A stretch of 64,000 bases of DNA from Takakia lepidozioides (taxonomy: Eukaryota; Streptophyta; Takakiopsida; Takakiales; Takakiaceae): contig CM060732.1 in the NCBI GenBank assembly GCA_030704615.1, forward strand, positions 35,569,053-35,633,052, written 5' to 3'. The translations under genes were made by a program, and so were the position numbers. Below the pieces are notes generated by a model. The model was not told the origin of the DNA. It made no database searches and saw only the letters and a program-made list of their open reading frames with translations. Positions 50,700 to 62,305 of this stretch are shown in pieces (the first letter of the stretch is position 1; every line of letters starts with the position of its first letter).

Positions 50700-51740
50700 C
50701 AATTTCCCTCCATTTCTTGATCATTTCTCTGGTTTTCTATTGGCTGTATCGGCTGTGACTGGATTTTAACTTTTATCTTCTTTAGTGGACTTTCCCTGTT
50801 GGATAGTCCACTAGGATCACACATGCGACATGATTCAGTTTTCTGTACTTGCCGTTCGTTCTGTTCCCTTTTTCCGTATTCATTAATGGGCCCGCCTTTC
50901 ATCCCTTTTGACGGACGTTCTTGTCCTCTTTCTTTTTGACACCTGACCTTGCACTTCATTCTTCTGCTGTGTGTCGCACCCTGACTCCACGTGTCTATTT
51001 TTAAATTAATTTCCGTTTCTTCTTCCTTCAGCCATTTTCCTGAAGTTTTTATGTGTCCACTTGTCACTGATCTATGGATCGTGTAACTTTAGTAGGCTGT
51101 GTTGAGCTGTGACAGGCTGTGTCATTTGTTACGCTGTGATAGGCGCTGTGTGTAGGAGGTTTGGTGGTAAGCGTGATAGGCTGTGACACGTTGCTGGTAG
51201 GTTGTGATAGGCTGTGTCACGTCGTGACGGGCTGTGATAGGCTGTGTCACGCCGTGATGGGCTGTGATAGGCTGTGTCACGCCGTGATGGGCTAGTGATA
51301 GGCTGTTGTGTGTCACGTTTGTTTTGCCCACCCCGGTCATATATACTGGGCCTAGCGACAAGTGTTCCATACTCCGTTCGTAACACTGGTGCAGCCCGTG
51401 ACTGCTCTTGCGGTTCAACATGCAAATCATGCTGCAGGGGTTTGTCATGGATACCACTGTACCCCTTCAACTTATTTGCATTGACTCTTCCCAGCATTTC
51501 TTTGTTAATGGTTTGTAACATGGCTGTGTTGTTATCATACATCTTTTGTATGACATAAGGTCCTTTCCATGGTGATTAAGCTTAGAAGCTTGAATCTTTC
51601 CTTTCTTCTTGCAACCATAGAACCAAATCCCCCGTCTTAAAAGTCTTTAACTTGCCTTCATCAAACTGTTCCTTTCTCTTCATCTGAATTCTGGTCATAT
51701 TATCAGCTGCATCAGCACGTACTTCTTCCACATGGTATAA
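50700..51740. other. Spacer between accessory region and integrase
   Basis: No convincing protein. Contains GGCTGTGATAG/GTCACGCCGTGAT tandem units (51080-51310) related to the LTR array, and fragments of the integrase C-terminal region towards 51740. Confidence 0.4.
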
Positions 51741-51741
51741 T

Positions 51742-52480
51742 TCATGTTTCCTGACCTGATGGAGTCTTGCAATTCCATTCTTTTCCCCACTCCGTTCTCA
51801 TGGTAGGTAACAGGAATTCCACTGGAAGTAAGGCTTCCATACCATAAACTAATTGGAATGGTGTATACTTTGTGGTGACTTTATACGAAGTCCTGTATGA
51901 CCATAAAGCTGTCAGCAGCTTTGTATCCCAATCCGTTCTGTTTGCATTGACTATCTTAGCCAAGATAGTACATAGTATTTTGTGGTAGCCTCTGCCTGTC
52001 CATTACCCTGTGGGTAATATGTTGTACTCTTTCTATGCACAATCATAAACTCTTAGTCAATAACTCAATGGTCTCATTCATGAAGTGACTTCCTTGATCA
52101 CTGATAAATTCTAAGGGACATCCAAATCGTGTAAGTATGTTCTCGTACAGGAACCTTGCTGTGGACTTGGCTGTGTTGTCCCTCAAAGCTTTAGCTTCCA
52201 CCCACTTTGTAGTATAATCAGTGGCTGTAATTATGTACCTGTTTTGGTGTATTCTTGGATGGTGGATTAATTGGTCCAACAAAGTCTAGTCCCCATTTCT
52301 GAAATGGTTCCGTAGGCATTGTAGGATGCAAGGCCATTCTTCCAGATCTCTGCAAGGTCCTAGCCTCTGACATTCATCACACTTCTGACAATACTCATGT
52401 ACATCTTTGAACAAGTAGGCCACACCAGTATCCTGCGAGTAGTATCTTTCTACTGGTAGTCTCTTCTCCAAAATGACCTC
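51742..52480 (-). CDS. Integrase (Ty3/gypsy)
   Basis: Minus-strand frames in order are a zinc domain with YCQKCDECQR, the catalytic core with RYIITATDYTTKWVEAKAL, LTRFGCPLEFISDQGSHF (Asp), GNGQAEATTK (Glu, across a shift), and TDWDTKLLTALWSYRTSYKV plus YTPFQLVYGMEALLPVEF. The enzyme inserts the cDNA. At least three single-base shifts break it here, likely assembly error because the residues are well conserved. Confidence 0.85.
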
Positions 52481-52785
52481 CAGCCACTCCTTTATGAACT
52501 TCCTCCAAGACTTTATTTACTTCATGGTGGTACAAGCATCGTTTTAGTACCCATCTGGTCCTAACTTATACATTCTGCTTCCTACCATAGTATAAGGTAA
52601 AGCTTTGATAGCGATTCTCTTCCTCTGCTCCTTACCATAACTAGGTGGGCACTGACCATGAGCAAGGTAGTATCTGATTGGCCACTGCCAATCTAACCAT
52701 TCATCTGCACTTCCTTGCACCTCCATTACAAATAAACTCGCATCAGGTAACTGATCGTCCACTCCTGTGGCGGCCTCTCCTGTTG

Positions 52786-53230
52786 TTAGTCGTGACAAAT
52801 GATCTGCCACAAGATGCAAACGGCCAGGCTTGTAAATAACTCGAACTCAAACTCATGCAAGATTATTAACCACCTCGCTATCCTTCCACTTATCAAGGTT
52901 TGTTCACCAGATATATCAGAGCCTGGTGATCCACATAAAACATAAACTTTCTTCCCAATAGGTAATGCCTGAATTTCTTCACTGCATAGATCATTGCCAA
53001 TGCTTCCTTTCCGTTGTGCTATAGTTCCTCTCAGCACTGTTCATCAACCGGCTAGCATAGTACACAGTGAATCTATATTCCCTGTAACATTCTGGGCTAA
53101 CACCGCTCCCACGCTTCTCCTGATGCATCGCAGTGAACATGAAATACTACATGCCAGTGAGGGTTAATCAGCACAGGTGTAGTTGTTAGTTGTTACAGTG
53201 ACAGTGTAAGTTCCTCAAACGCCTGTTGAC
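52786..53230 (-). CDS. RNase H region (Ty3/gypsy)
   Basis: Across several frame changes the minus strand reads KALAMIYAVKKF, FYVDHQAL, LISGRIARWLIILHEFEFEL and HLVADHLSRLTTGEA, the usual end of gypsy RNase H. It removes RNA from the RNA-DNA hybrid. Confidence 0.7.
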
Positions 53231-53239
53231 ATTCAGCTG

Positions 53240-53935
53240 TCCATGGCAAACCTGCATCTTTCTTCAGAGCTTGCTCAATGGTGTTGCTATTTGTGCATAC
53301 CTTTTGACAAATCTTCTGTAATAACTGGTTGCCCAAGGAATCTCCTTAAACTCTTAACATTCACTGGTGGGTGGAGAGACTTTAAATGGACTCTGTCTTC
53401 TGGGATCCACAAGGAGTCCCTTCTTACACACAATGTGTCCCAGAAGCACCCCTGAGTTCACACAGAAAGTACACTTCTCTGGGTTCAAGCCCAGACCTCC
53501 ATCCTGCATCTGGCCAGGCATAACTCCAATTTATGCAAGTGCTCATTCTTAGAGCTGTACAACTGAAATCATCCAAAAACACTGCATGAAATCATCCAGA
53601 TACTCTTGAAAAATTCACTTATCACTCTCTGAAAGGTCGCTGGTGCATTACAAAGTCCAAAGGGCATGACTTTATATGCATAAGCCCCCAGTCTGTGATG
53701 AAAGCTGTTTTCCCTTGGTCTTCTTCTGCCACTTGCACTTGATTATAACCACTGAAGCCATCCATGAATGAGTACATCTCATGGCCTGCCACAGTGTCTA
53801 ATACTGCTTCTGTGAATGGTAAAGGGAAAGGATCTTTCTTCGTACAAGCATTCAGCTTCTTATAGTTCACACATACTCTTAGTTTGCCATTCTTCTTGGG
53901 AACTATAACAATGGGTGACAACCAAGTTGTATACT
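53240..53935 (-). CDS. Reverse transcriptase (Ty3/gypsy)
   Basis: Clear RT blocks: SPIVIVPKKNGKLRVCVNYK, LNACTKKDPFPLPFTEAVLD, HEMYSFMDGFSGYNQVQVAE (Asp of motif A), GKTAFIT-WG and, after shifts, a YLDDF-like motif C near 53570. Sequence continues toward the connection domain (LGHIVCKKG). Frameshifts occur about every 200-300 bp, as in the neighbouring part up to the N gap. Confidence 0.85.
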
Positions 53936-54322
53936 CATTGGGTATATAAACTTAGCCTCAGCCAACTTCTTTATCTCTTCTCCAACCTTCTGTGCGTAGT
54001 TGGATTCATTCTATACCTCGCCTGCTTGATTGGTACTGACCCTGGTTCCAGTTCAATTTATGCTGACAGACTTCAGGTGGTATCCCTTTTAGATCCTCAT
54101 AGCTCCAAGCAAATACATCTCTGTATTTGATGAACAAGCTTTTAGCTTCTTCGAAGAACTCTCCGGCTCCAAATCACTCTTACTTTTCTTTCACCATTCT
54201 CGGTTCCTCCTGAGTTCCCACATTTACTTCTCTCACTGCTCATCAGCTGTGATTGTCCAACCAGTCACCACTTCATCCTGTAAGCTCACAGTGGCTGTTC
54301 TTCTAGGATTTCTATTTCTCCT
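53936..54322 (-). other. Linker between protease and RT
   Basis: Degenerate minus-strand coding sequence with words such as FEPESDLEPEEFFEEAKSLF-like acidic residues across shifts; no separate domain. Confidence 0.3.
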
Positions 54323-55749
54323 TCTCTTTCTTCATAGAAATGTGATGGGTAAATGCTGGTTTCCTTCTTCAGTTGGTGTTGCTGTCACTACACCACAACA
54401 GATACCTCTCAAACAACTTAGGCTTTCCAGCCGCATCTCTGCAACCTGCTCCCACTCTGGGTGTGCAGCAAATAGGTAGCTTCCTGCTCCTCATCCAGTC
54501 CTCCCCTCCAGTCATACTCTCTGACTCCTCGAGGTCTTCTTGTAGCAGGTAATCTACTACTAGATTTCTTTGTGGTAATTTGTATCTCGTGCATCCCATT
54601 ATGCACAGTTAGTAACTGAGAATTCCAGTCATGGAATACCCTTGCTGTTTCAGCCACGGACGTCCCAATAATAAGGAGTAAGCCTCTTGTACTTCATCAT
54701 CCATTTTTAAATACAGTTACTGTGATCATAAAGATCATTTCTGTATCTGTATCTTAACTCCTCTTATTAATCCCAATGCTGTACACTTCTTTGATCTGCC
54801 ATTGTTACTGTAATGGGGGCTGGTTTCATGTTACTTTCGACCAAGCTTCTTCCTTAATTGGTCTGTCATGATATTTACTCCAGAACCACCATCTATCAGT
54901 ACATCAGTTAGTTCTGTGCTTTTCCAATTCTCAATGGGATTACTGGCATAGAATCATCAAAGTCCATGACTGGTTCTCGCCCTTTCCGGCTTCACATTAT
55001 ACTGGTCACCTTTGCTGTTCAGGTCTGTGTTTCCTGTCTCTTGGGCAATTCGATTGATTGCCTGATACACGCCTGTGCCTACAATAAGGGCCACAGCTAT
55101 AGCTGTCCAATGGTAATTTCTGCTTTGGTCTGACATATTACTTGCAGCCAAGTCTCTTCATTACTTTGCATGTCTGCAATTCTTTTTTCTTTTTTCCTTT
55201 CGTCTCACAATCCCCTCTTTTTCCTCCATCCGAATCATAGGAATCTGCCACAGGATATCAGTACTCTTTGCATTTCCCTTATAGTATCATGCCACACTCG
55301 CTTGTGCAGTTCCTTCTCATCTTCCAAGTCTCTTCATCTTCAGGCATATCATTGCCACTTCCAGTCTCAATCTTCTTCTCTTCTACTGGAGGTATTAGTT
55401 TGGCTTTACTTCTTGTTACTATCAGTGTACTTACTTCTGGTACAACACATGGCCTAACCATGAGGCTGCCACCACTGGGCCCTCATTCACAGGAGCTCTC
55501 ATCTCATTCTGGTGTCTTATCCAGAATGAACAGCTGGCCTTGCAATGTCCGCTGGCTGATTTACAATAGTAACATAGCTCTTCACCATTGGGTCCTCGCC
55601 CTTGGTCTGTTCTTGGATTATTTCTAATAATCCGATTCCCCGGGCTGGTACTTTTTCCCCCTTTGATTACCCTGATAGTTGCCTCTGGAATTTCTTGGTA
55701 ATTCCTTTCCTCTTGACTGTACCTCTCTCTCGTGGCCTTCCATGGCATT
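54323..55749 (-). repeat. Left copy of a 1.4-kb near-duplicate beside the N gap
   Basis: Matches 56250-57640 in the same orientation, covering the protease region to the zinc knuckles. The two copies differ mainly by single-base insertions and deletions, the pattern of an unpolished contig end. Protease motif LIDGGSGVNIM-TDQLRKK is readable at about 54840-54900. Here also lie LLLGRPWL-like residues after shifts (54600-54690). Confidence 0.85.
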
Positions 55750-56249
55750 NNNNNNNNNNNNNNNNNNNNNNNNNNNNNNNNNNNNNNNNNNNNNNNNNNN
55801 NNNNNNNNNNNNNNNNNNNNNNNNNNNNNNNNNNNNNNNNNNNNNNNNNNNNNNNNNNNNNNNNNNNNNNNNNNNNNNNNNNNNNNNNNNNNNNNNNNNN
55901 NNNNNNNNNNNNNNNNNNNNNNNNNNNNNNNNNNNNNNNNNNNNNNNNNNNNNNNNNNNNNNNNNNNNNNNNNNNNNNNNNNNNNNNNNNNNNNNNNNNN
56001 NNNNNNNNNNNNNNNNNNNNNNNNNNNNNNNNNNNNNNNNNNNNNNNNNNNNNNNNNNNNNNNNNNNNNNNNNNNNNNNNNNNNNNNNNNNNNNNNNNNN
56101 NNNNNNNNNNNNNNNNNNNNNNNNNNNNNNNNNNNNNNNNNNNNNNNNNNNNNNNNNNNNNNNNNNNNNNNNNNNNNNNNNNNNNNNNNNNNNNNNNNNN
56201 NNNNNNNNNNNNNNNNNNNNNNNNNNNNNNNNNNNNNNNNNNNNNNNNN
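55750..56249. other. Assembly gap, 500 N
   Basis: Exactly 500 N, a conventional placeholder length. Open frames across it are meaningless. Confidence 0.99.
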
Positions 56250-57080
56250 TCTCTTTCTTCATAGAAATGTGGATGGGTAAATGCATGGTTTCTTCTTCAG
56301 TTGGTGTGCTGTCACTACACCACAAACAGAACCTCTCAAACCACTAGGCTTTCCAGCCGCAATCTCTTGCAATGCTCCCACTCTGGGTGTGCAGCAAATA
56401 GGGTAGCTTCCTGCTCCTCATCAGTCCTCCCCTCCAGTCATACTCTCTGACTCCTCGAGGTCTTCTTGTAGCAGGTAATCTACTAGATTTCTTTGTGGTA
56501 ATTGTATCTCGTGCATCCCATTATGCACAGTTAGTAACTGAGAATTCCAGTCATGGAATACCCTTGCCTGTTTCAGCCACGGACGTCCCAATAATAAGGA
56601 GTAAGCCTCCTTGACTTCATCCATTTTTAATACAGTTACTGTGATCATAAGATCATTTTCTGTATCTGTAATCTAACTCCTCTTATTAATCCCAATGGCT
56701 GTACACTTCTTTGATCTGCCATTGTTACTGTAAATGGGGCTGGTTTCATGTTACTTAGACCAAGCTTCTTCCTTAATTGGTCTGTCATGATATTTACTCC
56801 AGAAACCACCATCTATCAGTACATCAGTTAGTCTGTGCTTCCAATTCTCAATTGGATTACTGGCATAGAATCATCAAAGTCCCTGACTGGTTCTCGCCCT
56901 TCCGGCTTCACATTATAACTGGTCACCTTGCTGTTCAGGTCTGTGTTCCTGTCTCTGGGCAATTCGATTGATTGCCTGATACAGCCTGTGCCTACAATAG
57001 GTGCCACAGCTAATAGCTGTCCAATGGTAATTTCTGCTTTGGTCTGACATATTACTTCAGCCAAAGTCTCTTCATTACTT
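56250..57080 (-). CDS. Aspartic protease region (Ty3/gypsy)
   Basis: Minus-strand reading shows VICQTKAEITIGQLLAVAP, a D-G-G protease centre (about 56800-56815, with a one-base insertion relative to the left copy), then EAYSLLLGRPWLKQARVFHD and LLTVHNGMHEIQLPQRNL. The LLGRPWL motif is typical of gypsy protease domains. The protease cleaves the gag-pol polyprotein. Confidence 0.75.
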
Positions 57081-57910
57081 TGCATGTCTGCATCTTATTT
57101 TTTCCTTTCTTCCTCACTCCCCTTTTTTCTCCATCCGAATCAGAGGAATCTGCCACAGGAATATCAGTACTCTTTTGCATTTCCCTTATAGTATCTGCCA
57201 CTTCCTTGTGCAGTTCCTTCTCATCCTTCCAAGTCTCTTCTTCATCTTCAGGCATATCATTGCCACTTCCAGTCTCATCTTCTTCCTCTTCTACTGGAGG
57301 TATTAGTTTGGCTTTACTTCTTGTTACTATCATTGTACTTACTTCTGGTACAACACATGGCCTAACCATGTGAGCTGCCACCACTGGGCCCTCATTCACA
57401 GGAGCTCTCATCTCATTCTGGTGTCTTATCCAGAATGGAACAGGCTGCCTTGCGATGTCCTGGCTGATTACAATAGTAACATAGCTCTTCACCATTGGGT
57501 CCTCGCCCTTGGTCTGTTCTTGGATTATTTCTATAATCCTGATTCCCGGGCTGGTAATTCCCCCTTGGATTACCCTGATAGTTGCCTCTGGAATTTCCTT
57601 GGTAATTCCCTCTTGAATTACCTCTCCCTTCCATGCCATTGTTATAACCACCAGACCTACCATAGTGGTCCTGATCATTGCTTCTTCTTGGCTGGGGCTG
57701 CACCTGATGCACCCTCACTTGCCTAGGTTCTCTTGCAGCTGTCCTTCTGTTGTAGTAACAATTCTCAGTAGAATGGTTATCCATTTTACAGATAGTACAG
57801 TGTTTCTCCTTCATGTGGCATTCTGTAGTGGTATGGCCTTCATTCTGGCACTTTGCACACCATACACCCTTCCTCCAATGTGTTGCAGCCTCTGTGGCAT
57901 ACTTCTTCAA
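57081..57910 (-). CDS. Gag nucleocapsid part with zinc knuckles
   Basis: Three CCHC knuckles are visible: CAKCQNEGHTTTEC, CTICKMDNHSTENC and CYYCNQPGHRKAAC. Between the second and third is an Asn/Gly/Arg repeat segment (SRGNYQGNSRGNYQGNPRG). An acidic Glu-rich linker with basic end (KRGVRKKGKNKMQTCK) leads to the protease. This part binds element RNA. The frame is well kept between 57413 and 57910. Confidence 0.88.
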
Positions 57911-58003
57911 GATTCTTCCAATCTTTTCTCATAGTTATCCCTCTTCAACTTTTCCTTTCTCTTACTCTTTCTTTTTAGTTCTTGCTCTTCTTCTTCATCT
58001 GAC

Positions 58004-58544
58004 TCATCTCAGAGTCCTCATCTTCCTTTTTCTCTCTCCTGAGCATTCCCAATTGCTCAATTCTGTTTGCAGTTTCAAATGCCTCCTCCACTGTATTATG
58101 GGTAACATATCCACTTTCTTCTGCAACTCTGGTCTTAGTCCACTCACAAACCAAGTCTTCTGTAAACCGGGTGCTGGTACTGCAGCCAGCTTTTTCATCA
58201 TCAATTCCATCTTCTCCATATACTCTTCAACAGTTTCATGCTTCTTCTGCTTCAGCTGTTGTAAACTTCCATACACTTTCATCCTCAGTTTTACTTGTCC
58301 TGAACCTATTTCGAAATGCTGTATTCAAGCCATTCCAGGTTAGGAAATGATTATCAGGGAATCTTGCATACCATTCACTTGCTTTCTTGATAAGTGAACA
58401 AGGAAACAGTCTCATCTTGGCATCATCGCCATTCTCATTGTTCACTATACACATGTGCTCAAATTGGCTAATGTGTACATCGGGATCCCTTTTCCTGAAT
58501 ATATTGGAAAGGGTGGTTTTGCCCGTGTTTGGTTGTAACGCCAT
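58004..58544 (-). CDS. Gag capsid part
   Basis: Retrotransposon gag core: KMRLFPCSLIKKASEWYARF, NHFLTWNGLNTAFRNRF, then KQKKHETVEEYMEKMELMMK and TWFVSGLRPELQKKVDMLP. The W-x-x-L/F-x-x-F-x-F and final GLRPEL words are the usual landmarks of this domain. It forms the particle shell. One frame change occurs near 58270. Confidence 0.88.
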
Positions 58545-59387
58545 CTGTGGCCCTACTTCTGCCCACTGACAGGTGCTGGCACCCTTGTTGGTGCTGGTCC
58601 TTCTGGACCTGTTGTTTTTTGTGGTGGATCTTCCACCAAGTGGTGGCCCTTGAGCACTCCCTGCTTCTGGCCCACGATATTCACAGTATTCCCAGCTTCA
58701 GTTGCACTACTTCCCACACTCCCTGTCCCCCCAGAGCCAGATCCAGGCAGCCCGCCTGATCCCCTGAGCCGACACCTTCGTTGGCCTGTGATCTAAGTGC
58801 TCCACTTGATCCAGGTCCAACGGGTTGGGATGTCCTGGTCTCAACCTCAGCTGTTGGGTCTACTTCTTCATATTCTTCCTCTTCCAATTTCTTCTCTCTG
58901 TTTTCATCCTCCAAGTTCTGCCCTTGGGTTTCTTCTTCACTCATGTAACTCAACTGTAATGGTGTTGGAGAGTCTGAACTCTCCGTTGGCTCTGCCACAT
59001 CCTCATCTCCTTCTTCATCTTCTGCTTCAGAAAACTGGAGTTCCTGCTTTTGGTGTTCCATGCCAACTCTTATCAAAGATTTCTGTCAAGTCTTTTATCC
59101 AAGGATGTACCTCAGATCTTTCACCTCGTGATTGATCTTCTTCCTGTACCAATTCCCTTAATCTTTCTTGCAAAGAAACAGAAGGAGTGGCATCCAACTC
59201 TAGTTCTTCCGGTATAGGTGATGCACTTTTTGATCTTGATGGTGTGAGAGGTCCAGATGATTCCCCTATGTCTATTCCTCTCTCCCAAAGATATGGATAA
59301 TTAGCTTTCAGATAGCTTTCTCTTTTGATGAATATCTTTGTCGTCTAGCTTCTCTTTCATCACTCATGTCCCATGTCTTTCATTTCT
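58545..59387 (-). CDS. Acidic N-terminal gag linker
   Basis: Frame 58681-59076 reads FSEAEDEEGDEDVAEPTESS and NREKKLEEEEYEEVDPTAEV, with Gly/Ser-rich sequence after it. No fold recognised; it links the N-terminal domain to the capsid part. Confidence 0.5.
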
Positions 59388-59975
59388 TTAATGTGGCAAT
59401 AACCAAAACTCTCTTCTGTAATATCTCTCGTATATGCCTGGATTTCTTTCAAGCTTCAATGCACCCTTGGCTATACTTGAAGTCTCCGTTACCATATAAC
59501 CATATGGCAAACAAGTCTGAAAGGCTGTTCTTGGTGTGAGTTTGATCCACAAAATATCCTTTGGAATCCAATTCTTTACCAGTACAAGCTCTTCATGCAT
59601 ATGAGTATAAACATTCACCTTTCTTTCTTCCCAGCCTTCAAACTCTACTCGTTTAATGGATAGCAACGCTATCACATAAACTAATGTTGGTAACCAACGT
59701 GCTCTTCCTCTACAGGCTACCTGATAAATCTTTATCACTCCTTTCTCCAGACCCCATTCTGGATCAGCATCATGCACTCGTTTAAGAATATTTTCTTTAC
59801 ATCCGTCTGGCAATTCCAAGAACCTTTGAAAGAATTGTTTGGACAATCTTTCTTCCTTCGTTCCACAGGGAATTTGATTCACTTCAAATTCTTTAATGGT
59901 CCAACCACCATGATCCCACCAGATGCCTGTCACATCTGGTTGTTCATGTCCCAGGTCCCCAGTATGGTCGCCAAA
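59388..59975 (-). CDS. N-terminal domain of LTR-element polyprotein
   Basis: Open from the primer site onward: WWDHGGWTIKEFEVNQIPCG, RLSKQFFQRFLELPDGCKEN, WLPTLVYVIALLSIKRVEFE and GYMVTETSSIAKGALKLERN. The frame is also open into the LTR, so the start codon is uncertain. No family recognised; by position it would be a matrix-like or separate leader protein. Confidence 0.5.
   Translation of the reverse strand, partial: FGDHTGDLGHEQPDVTGIWWDHGGWTIKEFEVNQIPCGTKEERLSKQFFQRFLELPDGCKENILKRVHDADPEWGLEKGVIKIYQVACRGRARWLPTLVYVIALLSIKRVEFEGWEERKVNVYTHMHEELVLVKNWIPKDILWIKLTPRTAFQTCLPYGYMVTETSSIAKGALKLERNPGIYERYYRREFWLLPH
59952..59973 (-). promoter_or_regulatory. Primer binding site
   Basis: Two bases from the LTR end the minus strand reads TGGCGACCATACTGGGGAC, of the TGGCGCCGTTG...GGGGA kind found in plant gypsy elements primed by a tRNA. 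The tRNA was not determined. Confidence 0.6.
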
Positions 59976-61081
59976 TGTCGCGCGGCTTTTACTCACCCAT
60001 CCCTTCGCTATCCGAGGCGGAAACTCCAAGATAGAAGAGTTGGAAATCTCTAAGTACTCAGCCCGCGCAGAACAATCAGTCATGACCTACAGCTAGTGTA
60101 TCATGGGGGTGTTTCCTATTTGTTTCCTTTTCCGCATTCATCTTAGCTACCTTACCATTGATAATTAAGTATCAGTTTGCTTCATCAATTTATCGGTTTC
60201 CTTCACTCCTCCATTCAATCCACAGCTTCACTCAGATCTCTCTACACAGTGTGATTGTATCGTATAAGTATCAGATTATGATTTATCAGGTATCAGGCCG
60301 AAGCCATTGTGTCTCTATTCTCCTCTACAATATCCCTACAGCTTTGCATATAACAAGCATCTACTAATCCTCTTTCCTCCTTCATCGTGCTCACCGACTT
60401 CCGCTCCCGTATGACTCCGAAATCCTCCTTCCCGAATAATGATCATCATCCTAATCCCCGTTCTTCCCTTTATCCTCCTATCCGCGGTTCTAACCGTTTC
60501 CCTCTCTAACCGTCGTATGTGAATTAACATGTTCCCTTCACAGGTGTTGTTCCCCACAGTCGTTCCCTGTCCTACTCTTCGTTCCCTATTATCGTGACAG
60601 CTGTGTCAAGCGGTGACTGGCTGTGTTTGGCTGTGTCGGGCTGTGACTGGCTGTGTGGCTGTGCCGGGCTGTGACTGGCTGTGTGGGCTGTGTGGGCTGT
60701 GACGACTGTGACGGGCTGTGTGGGCTGTGACGGCTGTGTGGGCTGTGTGGGCTGTGTCGACTGTGTTGGCTGTGTCAGGCTGTGACTGGCTGTGTCGGCT
60801 GTGTGGGCTGTGACGGCTGTGTGGGCTGTGTGGGCTGTGACGGCTGTGTGGGCTGTGACGACTGTGACGGGCTGTGTGGGCTGTGTGGGCTGTGACGACT
60901 GTGACGGGCTGTGTTGACTGTGTGGGCTGTGACTGCTGTGTCGGCTGTGTGGGCTATGTAACCCCCCTCTACAGTGCGCTGCTGTCACCCCTAAGGTTCC
61001 TGTTGGTCTCAGTCTGTGCAAAAATTAAGGGTACCCTACAGATCCCGTATAAGTGTCTAAGTCCCCTACAGTCCTCTAACA
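59976..61081 (-). repeat. 5' LTR
   Basis: Plus strand starts TGTCGCGCGGC and ends CTCTAACA. Nearly identical to 45714-46824, differing by a few substitutions, single-base indels and one change in the GGCTGTG array. Confidence 0.95.
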
Positions 61082-61086
61082 GTACT
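61082..61086 (+). repeat. LTR element target duplication GTACT (right)
   Basis: Same five bases at 45709-45713. Confidence 0.9.
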
Positions 61087-62305
61087 CCATGTACATCTCC
61101 AACCGACAAAACAACAAACAAGCATAAACAACTGCAAAGTTGCTCTCCATCGCCGTCCCCCGAATTTGCTGCCAAAAACTACCATTGAACTCAAGATAAT
61201 GGTGTTTCAAGACTAACCCAGCGAGGGTTATGATCAGGTCTTTTTTGTGTTTGGTGAAATTACCTCCAATAGCACATTCGAGCTCATACAAGCCGAGCTC
61301 GGTGATGATGCTGGGATATAGAGATTCCACGTCAAACGTAAAAAGAAGAGCATGCGAGGGGGCTTCAAGTTGGGAAACCTCTCGAAAAAACGTGAGAGAA
61401 TCAACCAAATGAGTGGGTTCCTTGAGAAGTACCGGAAGGAGTTGGTGATGGAGCCAAATTGAAGCATGCTCGAAGATGTAGTTGTTGTAGGAACAAATGG
61501 GTCTTCCAACAAGCACGGGTTTGTGCACCTTCGGAATGAAGTACAAAGCACAAGCTTGAAAGTCCATGGACGACCGAGGGCGTTGGCGGATGTAATTCCA
61601 TTCTTTGGTGGAGATTGCAAACCTGTAGATTGGATGGTAAGCTAGCACTTCCAACCGCGACCAAAGTTCTTCCCACGGTACGGAATCCACGAGATGATAA
61701 ACTTCGGTGTTTGAGAGTTGCCGCATCGCCTCTTGCATGTACCAAGACTTGTCCATAAGCACAAGACCAAGATTTTTGTCGGCCGGTTTGATGACAAGGT
61801 CCAGATCCGACCTCAATCTTTTGAGAGCAAGTCTCAAGTGTCTCGGCAGACAAGGTCGTGCATTGCGGGCGATTTGATCCAAACGGCTAGACAGAAGATC
61901 ATTACCTTCTCGAATGATGGCCTCGAGCGGTTGAGATTCCACTGGCGGATTGAATGATGGATTCGGAACGCGCCAAAGAGGAACCTCATCGTTGTCTTTG
62001 CCGGAGAAGAACGTTCGCAACCTCAAGCTTCGAGCAAAATTGTTGAATTCGCTGATGATTGAAGATCGGGAAGGGGGAAGAGGACGAGGAATGTAATTGA
62101 GACCAAGGCCCAGGAGTTGTCGCTCTGCAAAGGAGAGAACCCTCTTGCTATAGTTGTGGATAGCAGTGTTGGTGACCCTGCATTCCACTTGGGATAGAGT
62201 CTTCCTAGCAAAGAGCAACAAAGCGTAAGCCTTCGGGTCTACGAGTGGGTACCAGAAGAGACTCCTCGTGCGCCCCAGCGTCTGTGAGGAGGTACGTATG
62301 GCCAC
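61082..62305 (-). CDS. Penelope-like reverse transcriptase, N-terminal half (family C)
   Basis: About 408 residues from the internal ATG at 62305; the LTR insertion at 61082 cuts it. PLE landmarks: VIKPADKNLGLVLMDKSWY (171-189), LYFIPKVHKPVLVGRPICSY (254-273), LLFTFDVESLYPSI (320-333, motif A Asp) and IRGTAMESNFAVVYA (381-395, motif B). It copies element RNA, probably priming on a telomere end. Coding continues at 45713 and 32504. The true start is further upstream, since the linker in 62239-62673 is conserved in the fragment at 10-155 and needs one frame change near 62270. Confidence 0.92.

Larger units (their letters stand above)
45714..61081 (-). mobile_element. Ty3/gypsy LTR retrotransposon, 15.4 kb as assembled
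   Basis: Two 1.1-kb direct repeats (45714-46824 and 59976-61081) with TG...CA ends, 5-bp target duplications GTACT (45709-45713 and 61082-61086), a primer site next to the right LTR and a polypurine tract next to the left LTR. Coding is on the minus strand: gag, zinc knuckles, protease, RT/RNase H, integrase, then a 3.7-kb extra coding region. The order RT-RH-IN and the RT motifs place it in Ty3/gypsy. LTRs differ at only a few places, so the insertion is young; coding frames nevertheless have many single-base shifts, probably mostly sequence errors near the N gap. True length is likely about 13.5 kb. Confidence 0.95.

Noticed and set aside
55602-56347. Long frames through the N gap
   Set aside because: They are open only because N has no stop codons.
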